Source: an uncultured Collinsella sp. (lineage in GTDB: Bacteria; Actinomycetota; Coriobacteriia; Coriobacteriales; Coriobacteriaceae). Taken from it: a stretch of 7,732 bases of DNA. Of the stretch, positions 1 to 4,495 are shown piece by piece (the stretch's first letter is position 1; the number at the start of each line of letters is the position of its first letter). The stretch spans positions 1 through 7,732 of the forward strand of contig URBM01000091.1 of assembly GCA_900545995.1 (NCBI GenBank). Reading direction: 5' to 3'. The translations under genes and the position numbers were made by a program. The notes under the pieces were generated by a model. The model saw only the letters and a list, made by a program, of their open reading frames with translations. It was not told where the DNA came from and did not search any database.

Positions 1-1
1 G

Positions 2-2374
2 GTATCACACCGTGCCAATGCCGACGTCGACGCCCTGTGTGGCGTATGGCGCGTGTTGCTCGTGGCACTCACCGACTTGCCCCAGGGCCTCATGGCGCGC
101 CTAGCCGACATGCATCCGGACGTGCCTTGGTCCTATCGTCCAATCTTCTCATTCTTGGCGGGGCAGAACCCTGGTTCTATCTTCTCTCTCAGCGCCGCTC
201 GTGCTGACGTTCTCAAGGCCGATCGCGCCGACGATCGGGTGGACGCCGACGAACTGCCGGTACTCAAGATGCCGAGTCGTGAGGAGATTGAGGCAGACTA
301 TGCGCCAGGTGGCCTGGTCAATCGCATGTATCCCACCTACGAGCCGCGTGATGAGCAGATCGCGATGGCGCTCGAGGTCCGCGATGCGCTGGTCACGGGC
401 ACTCATCGTGTAATTGAGGCGGGCACGGGCGTCGGCAAATCGATGGCCTATCTGGTGCCTTTTGCCGAGGCAGCACGCCGTAACAACATCACGGTTGGTG
501 TTGCGACCAAATCGAACAATCTTGCCGACCAGCTCATGTACCATGAGCTGCCAAAACTTGCCGAGCAACTGGACGGTGGCCTGTCATTTTGCGCTCTCAA
601 GGGCTATGACCACTATCCGTGCCTGCGCAAGCTTGAGCGCATGAGCCGCGGCCAGGTCGAGATTACCACCAAGCGCGATCCGGCGGACACGCTCACGGCG
701 GTCGCGGTCATTATGGCGTACGTCTGCCAATCAGCCGATGGCGACCTCGACTCGCTCGGCATTCGGTGGCGCAGCGTCAACCGCCCCGACTTTACGACGG
801 CCTCGCGCGAGTGTGCTCGTCGCCTCTGCCCGTTTTTCCCTGATAAATGTTTGGTCCACGGCGCTCGCCGTCGTGCAGCGCATGCCGACGTGGTGGTCAC
901 CAACCATTCCCTGCTGTTCCGCAATGTCGCGGCCGAGGGCAGGATTTTACCTCCGATTCGTCATTGGGTAATCGACGAGGCCCATTCCGTCGAGCGCGAG
1001 GCGCGCCGTCAGTGGGCGCGCGTGGTGTCGGCGGACGAATCACGCGTTCTGTTTGAGCGCCTGGGTGGCTCGAGCACCGGTGCGCTAAGCCAGGTTTCCC
1101 GTGATTTGGCAACCTCCGAGGGCTCTACGCTCTATCTGGGCCTTACTGCTAAGGCGACGTCGACGGTTGCGCGCGCGAGCATGGCAATCGCCGACGTGTT
1201 CGATGGCGTTCGCGAGCTCGGCCGCCGTGCCCGTGGGGGTTATGACAATGCCAATCTATGGATTGGCCCCGAGCTGCGCGAATCTGACGACTGGCATGAT
1301 TTCTTACCGTCGGCCTACGCTGCCATCGATGCATTGGAACAAGCTGACAAGAGCGTCGACGCGCTGGTGCAGGCTGTCGCCGCCGACAAGCCCGAGGTTG
1401 TTGTCGACCTGGGCGATATCTCGCGCCGCCTGCACGAGCTGGCCGAGAACCTCAAACTCATCATCGACGGCACCGATGAACACTACGTGTATTCGCTGCA
1501 GGTCAATCGCAGGTTGCGTGCCGGCGGAGAGTCAATGACCGCAGAGCGCATCGACATTGGCGAGGCCTTGGCAACCGAGTGGCTGCCCGAGGTTCACACG
1601 GCTATCTTTGCCTCGGCGACCATGACGGTGTCCAAAAGCTTTGAACACTTTAACCACGCGGTCGGCCTCGATCGCATCGGTGCTTCGACATCCTCATCGC
1701 TGCACTTGGACTCGAGCTACGACTTTGATTCGAACATGGCTGTAGTCGTTGCGGGCGATATACCCGATCCGCGCGATCGTGAGAGCTATCTTACGGCGCT
1801 CGAGCGCGTGCTGGTCGACGCCCATCTTGCCATGGGCGGATCGGTGCTCACGCTGTTCACCAATCGGCGCGACATGGAAGACCTGTACACCCGCGTTGAG
1901 CCCAAGATGGCCCGTGCGGGTCTGGAACTCAACTGCCAGCAGCGCAACTCATCTCCCCGTCGCCTGCGCGACCGGTTTATCAGCGAGCCGACTTCATCGC
2001 TTTTTGCGCTTAAGGCCTTCTGGGAGGGATTCGACGCCAGCGGCGAGACGCTGCGCTGCGTCATCATTCCCAAGCTGCCGTTCTCGAGCCCCACGGACCC
2101 GCTCTCGTGCGAGCGCAACCTGCGCGAAGACCGCGCTTGGGCGCGCTATTCGCTGCCCGAGGCGGTGCTCGAGGTCAAGCAGGCGGCTGGCCGCCTTATC
2201 CGCTCGTCGACCGATTGCGGCGTGCTGATTCTGGCCGACCCGCGCCTGGTGACGAAGGGCTACGGAAAGAAGTTCTTAACGTCGCTGCCCACGAGCTCCT
2301 ACCAGCGCATCGAATCGGCGCAGATCGGGCACTATCTGCAACTGTGGCGTGCACGCCACGAGCGGCGGCGCTAA
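2..2374 (+). CDS. dinG: DinG-family ATP-dependent DNA helicase with N-terminal DEDDh exonuclease domain (5' partial)
   Basis: Superfamily 2 iron-sulfur helicase of the DinG/XPD group; E. coli DinG unwinds DNA 5' to 3' and acts on R-loops, D-loops and other repair structures in the cytoplasm. Seen here: Walker A AGTGVGKS (419-442); four cysteines for a [4Fe-4S] cluster at 620, 812, 827 and 848, the last three spaced C-x4-C-x6-C; VVTNHSLLF; DEAH box (974-985); SATM; WEGFD; motif VI QAAGRLIR near 2180-2203. The internal GTG at 53 is not the likely start: the frame is open to the left edge, and the preceding codons read SHRANADVD (5-31), the H-x4-D Exo III motif of DnaQ-type exonucleases. The protein is therefore probably an exonuclease-helicase fusion of about 900+ residues, as in Bacillus DinG, with most of the exonuclease outside the window. 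Stop TAA 2372-2374 overlaps the stop of the convergent regulator gene. Helicase identity is secure; the fusion is well supported but rests on one motif. Confidence 0.93.
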   Translation, partial: VSHRANADVDALCGVWRVLLVALTDLPQGLMARLADMHPDVPWSYRPIFSFLAGQNPGSIFSLSAARADVLKADRADDRVDADELPVLKMPSREEIEADYAPGGLVNRMYPTYEPRDEQIAMALEVRDALVTGTHRVIEAGTGVGKSMAYLVPFAEAARRNNITVGVATKSNNLADQLMYHELPKLAEQLDGGLSFCALKGYDHYPCLRKLERMSRGQVEITTKRDPADTLTAVAVIMAYVCQSADGDLDSLGIRWRSVNRPDFTTASRECARRLCPFFPDKCLVHGARRRAAHADVVVTNHSLLFRNVAAEGRILPPIRHWVIDEAHSVEREARRQWARVVSADESRVLFERLGGSSTGALSQVSRDLATSEGSTLYLGLTAKATSTVARASMAIADVFDGVRELGRRARGGYDNANLWIGPELRESDDWHDFLPSAYAAIDALEQADKSVDALVQAVAADKPEVVVDLGDISRRLHELAENLKLIIDGTDEHYVYSLQVNRRLRAGGESMTAERIDIGEALATEWLPEVHTAIFASATMTVSKSFEHFNHAVGLDRIGASTSSSLHLDSSYDFDSNMAVVVAGDIPDPRDRESYLTALERVLVDAHLAMGGSVLTLFTNRRDMEDLYTRVEPKMARAGLELNCQQRNSSPRRLRDRFISEPTSSLFALKAFWEGFDASGETLRCVIIPKLPFSSPTDPLSCERNLREDRAWARYSLPEAVLEVKQAAGRLIRSSTDCGVLILADPRLVTKGYGKKFLTSLPTSSYQRIESAQIGHYLQLWRARHERRR
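2321..2359. terminator. Two hairpins at the dinG 3' end, candidate weak bidirectional terminator
   Basis: A perfect 16-bp palindrome, GTGGCGTGCACGCCAC, lies at 2344-2359 (6-bp GC-rich stem, TGCA loop). A second hairpin, GCAGAT with ATCTGC, pairs 2320-2325 with 2334-2339. Both are inside dinG codons. The 16-bp hairpin sits 11 nt beyond the stop of the minus-strand regulator operon and just before the dinG stop, where a shared terminator is expected for convergent genes that leave no intergenic space. Neither side has a T-tract, so a classical intrinsic terminator is not supported. It could instead be a chance palindrome within the codons for WRARH. Confidence 0.3.
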
Positions 2375-3294
2375 AGCGGACAAACGAGGGTTTTTGCCAT
2401 ATCGCACAGACGCTTTGACAGGGCGGGGTCATCCAAGATGCGGATGGCTCCGCCCGCTGCGATTACCTGGCTCAGTAGCCAACGCTCGGAGCCGTAATGC
2501 ACGGTTACCATTGCCATGTCTGCCCCGCTGCGCTCGATTAGGGTGATGCCGGCCCAGTCCAGATGTTCCGCCATATTGAATGGCATCAAGAGCTTTGCGC
2601 TACGCTGCGTCCGGGCAAGGGAATCGTGGAGGGATGCGACGTCCGGTGCGTGAGACACGACGGAGTCTTCCGTCAAGGTGAGTCCCTCGATTTTATCCAT
2701 GCGATAGGTGCGCTGCTCATCGACTGCGATGTCCCAGGCAATCAAGTATGTTTGGTCGCCGTTTGCCGTAATGCGCAAGGGGTCGACCAGACGCTCGCGT
2801 GGCCGTGCATCGTCCATCGAGCGATACGAGATGCGGCAGCGAACGCCGTCCTGAATGGCGCAGTTCAGCTGCTGCCAGTGCGACCCGTGGTTGACGGTGT
2901 CAAAGACGCGCTGGTTATAGCCGAGCTCTTCGGGTAGAAGAGCATGCCGAATCCGGGCTGCCGTCTGTGGCTCGATCCCCAACGATTCAAGTTCGTGGTT
3001 GAGCACAGCGCCCTCGGCGGCACTCAGGCGCAACGGTAGAACACGCCCGGCGTCGCCGGTGAGGACCACACGCTCGCCGCGGCATTCGCAGATGATGCGC
3101 GCGCCCGATTCTCGGTCCGCGAGCGTCGAGACGATCTCGAGAATCTCGTCGAGCGACACCCCTGTGATGTCAAAGCGGCTGCAAATCTCGGCTCGTGTCA
3201 TGCCGCTCTCGCCGGCTGCGTAGAGGGCTTCCATGATGTCGATGGCACGCGAGAGTCTCTGCTCGCTGGTGAGTTTACGAGCGGGCATGCTCAT
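2371..3294 (-). CDS. WYL-domain transcriptional regulator, PafC-like (second gene of the pair)
   Basis: Predicted cytoplasmic DNA-binding regulator of 307 residues. Seen: N-terminal helix-turn-helix-like segment (about 8-60, RLSRAIDIMEAL, then TRAEICSRFDI), a PLRLSAAEGAVL segment (87-98) typical of PafC-type proteins, a WYL domain (about 140-205) with QTYLIAWD (181-188) and the ligand-arginine stretch RTYRMDKI (195-202), and a C-terminal WCX-like extension (about 232-300). The Trp of the WYL triad is Thr. Start: an ATG at 3348 is in frame but would overlap the previous gene by 74 nt without a ribosome site. ATG 3294 has AAAGGA six nt upstream and overlaps by 20 nt, so it is preferred; ATG 3288 is a weaker option. 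In mycobacteria PafB and PafC form a heterodimer that activates the LexA-independent DNA damage response; that role here is inference. It is probably translationally coupled to the upstream WYL gene. The family is secure, the PafC equivalence moderate. Confidence 0.9.
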   Translation of the reverse strand: MSMPARKLTSEQRLSRAIDIMEALYAAGESGMTRAEICSRFDITGVSLDEILEIVSTLADRESGARIICECRGERVVLTGDAGRVLPLRLSAAEGAVLNHELESLGIEPQTAARIRHALLPEELGYNQRVFDTVNHGSHWQQLNCAIQDGVRCRISYRSMDDARPRERLVDPLRITANGDQTYLIAWDIAVDEQRTYRMDKIEGLTLTEDSVVSHAPDVASLHDSLARTQRSAKLLMPFNMAEHLDWAGITLIERSGADMAMVTVHYGSERWLLSQVIAAGGAIRILDDPALSKRLCDMAKTLVCPL

Positions 3295-4297
3295 GCACCG
3301 TCCTTTCGATGAGGTGGTTCCACGCCAGTTTGAGTGCATCGGGGGCAACGGGCCTCATGCCGTCCATGGCATGGGCCATGCAGAATGAGGCGGCGGCGTC
3401 AAAGTCGCGCACGTCAACGGTCCAGGTCCATCCTTCTTCGCTGCGTGCAAGATCGCCTCGCCCGCGCGTGAGACCGCTGACCATATCGGCTTGCGACTCG
3501 CGCGCGAACGAGAACGTTGCCGCAACGGGCGGTCGGTCGGCAAAATCGAACTCAAAGAACAGGTAATCGTTGAGATTGAAGTCTGCGGGAATGGAGTATG
3601 CCTTTGAGGGGCGCCAAGCACGGACGATGCGGTCGCAGCGGAACGTTCTGATGTTGTCGGTGGCATTGTCCAGACCGCAGAAATACGCCGTGCCATCGTG
3701 TTCGAACATACCGTAGACGCAGACGGTGCGCTCTTTCTGCTCGCCGCGACCGTTCTGATACAAAAAGCGCAGTGCACAGCGCTCGGCAAAGGCGCTCCAA
3801 ACTGCATCGACGGTGGGAGAACGGTGAATCGGCGCCTCGTCTGCGGCAGATATGCCGGTGAGATAGGCAATCTTGGACCGGATGTCGGCAAGCGGCGCGG
3901 CAAAGGCGGAGGAGCCGGCCGCAAGCGTCTGGTCGATGGCGTCTAGCAAGATGTCGGCATCGTCTGCGGTGATGAGCCCACCTGCCGCAAACGTGTGCTC
4001 GCGGTCGATCGTCCACGAGCTTTCCTCGGTCTCTTGCGCGCCGGCGAGGCGAACCTCTTTGATTACGATGCCGCGTTCGAGTAGTTTGTCGCGATCGCGG
4101 CGGAACTTGCGCTTATCCGAGTCGATGTTGCCCGAGCCATATCCCAAATCGGAATCCAAGACGATTTGTTCGGTCGTCAACGGCTCGGGAGAACTGTTGA
4201 GTACAAAGAAAAGATTGAGGATGCGCTGGGCCGTTTTATCGAAACTGGGTTCCGGCGTTCCCTTTTTGTTAATAGCGGTCGTGTCGCTTGCCGTCAT
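3275..4297 (-). CDS. WYL-domain transcriptional regulator, PafB-like (first gene of the pair)
   Basis: Predicted cytoplasmic regulator of 340 residues and first gene of a two-gene minus-strand operon. Seen: N-terminal winged-helix-like region (about 18-80) starting KTAQRILNLFFVLNSS and ending in KFRRDRDKLLERGIVI (64-79). This resembles the PafB signature in which a FRR-x-RDKxxLRxxGI helix follows the HTH. A WYL domain follows at about 158-228, with AYFCGLD (204-210) in the WYL position and RTFRCDRI (217-224) as the conserved arginine stretch, then a WCX-like tail (about 250-325). Both the Trp and the Leu of the triad are changed (A-Y-F). A lysine-rich, probably flexible first 17 residues precede the fold. 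Start ATG 4297 has GAGG five nt upstream. It is divergent from the M28-like gene across 198 bp and so could regulate that gene as well as itself. WYL domains can bind small ligands or single-stranded DNA; which applies here cannot be read from sequence. Confidence 0.9.
   Translation of the reverse strand: MTASDTTAINKKGTPEPSFDKTAQRILNLFFVLNSSPEPLTTEQIVLDSDLGYGSGNIDSDKRKFRRDRDKLLERGIVIKEVRLAGAQETEESSWTIDREHTFAAGGLITADDADILLDAIDQTLAAGSSAFAAPLADIRSKIAYLTGISAADEAPIHRSPTVDAVWSAFAERCALRFLYQNGRGEQKERTVCVYGMFEHDGTAYFCGLDNATDNIRTFRCDRIVRAWRPSKAYSIPADFNLNDYLFFEFDFADRPPVAATFSFARESQADMVSGLTRGRGDLARSEEGWTWTVDVRDFDAAASFCMAHAMDGMRPVAPDALKLAWNHLIERTVHEHARS
3301..3306 (-). promoter_or_regulatory. Ribosome binding site that sets the start of the PafC-like gene
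   Basis: AAAGGA on the minus strand, six nt before ATG 3294 and inside the last codons of the upstream WYL gene. It decides the start against the longer in-frame ATG at 3348, which has no such site, and supports coupled translation of the pair. Confidence 0.75.
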
Positions 4298-4301
4298 AGA
4301 G

Positions 4302-4306
4302 TCCTC
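4302..4306 (-). promoter_or_regulatory. Ribosome binding site of the PafB-like gene
   Basis: GAGGA on the minus strand ends four nt before ATG 4297. An ATG 13 nt further upstream is out of frame, so 4297 is the clear start. Confidence 0.7.
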
Positions 4307-4332
4307 GCATGGGAAGGTGGTTTGCTGCCATG

Positions 4333-4338
4333 ATTTTA
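4333..4338 (-). promoter_or_regulatory. Candidate -10 element for the WYL operon
   Basis: Minus-strand TAAAAT matches TATAAT at five of six bases and would start transcription about 30 nt before the PafB-like ATG. No convincing -35 hexamer is seen at 16-18 nt spacing, so an activator-dependent promoter or a chance match are both possible. Confidence 0.35.
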
Positions 4339-4365
4339 GTCCGATATGGAGATTAGGCTATATCC

Positions 4366-4388
4366 TTGTCCGCTCGGGGCGTTAAGAT
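4366..4388 (+). promoter_or_regulatory. Candidate RecA-NDp-like (PafBC-type) promoter motif
   Basis: The mycobacterial RecA-NDp motif is TTGTCRGTG-N8-TANNNT and is read by PafBC. Here TTGTCCGCT (4366-4374) is followed by exactly eight bases and TAAGAT (4383-4388). All five bases of TTGTC, the TA...T element and the spacing agree, but only one of the four RGTG positions does. It points toward the M28-like gene and would leave a leader of about 100 nt. Its place between a PafB-like gene and its divergent neighbour raises its weight; a chance match cannot be excluded. Confidence 0.35.
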
Positions 4389-4440
4389 GGCCCGAATTCG
4401 GTCGTTTGCGCTCGCTCGGGGTATACTTTCGACTATATAC
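4371..4440. promoter_or_regulatory. Cluster of repeats and palindromes in the divergent promoter region, candidate operators
   Basis: Three elements lie together. A 9-bp direct repeat CGCTCGGGG occurs at 4371-4379 and 4413-4421, 42 bp apart, close to four helical turns. A perfect palindrome CCGAATTCGG lies at 4392-4401. An imperfect inverted repeat, GTATA (4421-4425) with TATAC (4436-4440), has TCGA at its centre. The second repeat and the palindrome flank the spacer of the TATACT promoter candidate, where a bound regulator would act. The adjacent WYL proteins are the obvious candidate binders, but this is inference. Confidence 0.4.
4422..4427 (+). promoter_or_regulatory. Candidate -10 element for the M28-like gene
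   Basis: TATACT matches the -10 consensus at five of six bases and would start transcription about 60 nt before ATG 4496. The region 17-19 nt upstream (TTCGGT at 4397-4402) is a poor -35 and overlaps the 10-bp palindrome, so this could be a regulated promoter or an alternative to the upstream TAAGAT candidate. Confidence 0.4.
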
Positions 4441-4486
4441 GGTTCTAATGTGCATGCATTGGGCCTATTTGTCGGATTATGGATGT

Positions 4487-4490
4487 GGAG
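4487..4490 (+). promoter_or_regulatory. Ribosome binding site that sets the start of the M28-like gene
   Basis: GGAG five nt before ATG 4496. The longer in-frame ATGs at 4346, 4448 and 4454 lack such a site, and the extra 50 residues they would add do not resemble the conserved M28 N-terminus, so 4496 is preferred. Confidence 0.7.
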
Positions 4491-4495
4491 CGCAC

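Noticed and set aside
2386..2395. GAGGGTTTTT after the dinG stop as an intrinsic terminator
   Set aside because: No stem-forming sequence directly precedes the T run, and it encodes residues at the C-terminal end of the PafC-like protein on the other strand.
2563..2937. 124-codon plus-strand open frame inside the PafC-like gene
   Set aside because: It is antisense to a clear WYL-domain coding sequence, has no ribosome site and shows no recognisable motif.
3295..3348. Longer PafC-like protein starting at ATG 3348
   Set aside because: It would overlap the upstream gene by 74 nt with no ribosome site, while ATG 3294 has AAAGGA six nt upstream.
4451..4458. TGCATGCA palindrome in the leader of the M28-like gene
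   Set aside because: Eight bases of self-complementary sequence are common by chance, and it has no clear relation to the promoter candidates or the ribosome site.
4346..4495. N-terminal extension of the M28-like protein from ATG 4346
   Set aside because: No ribosome site, and the extra 50 residues lie over the divergent promoter elements; ATG 4496 has GGAG at proper spacing and begins the conserved M28 N-terminus.
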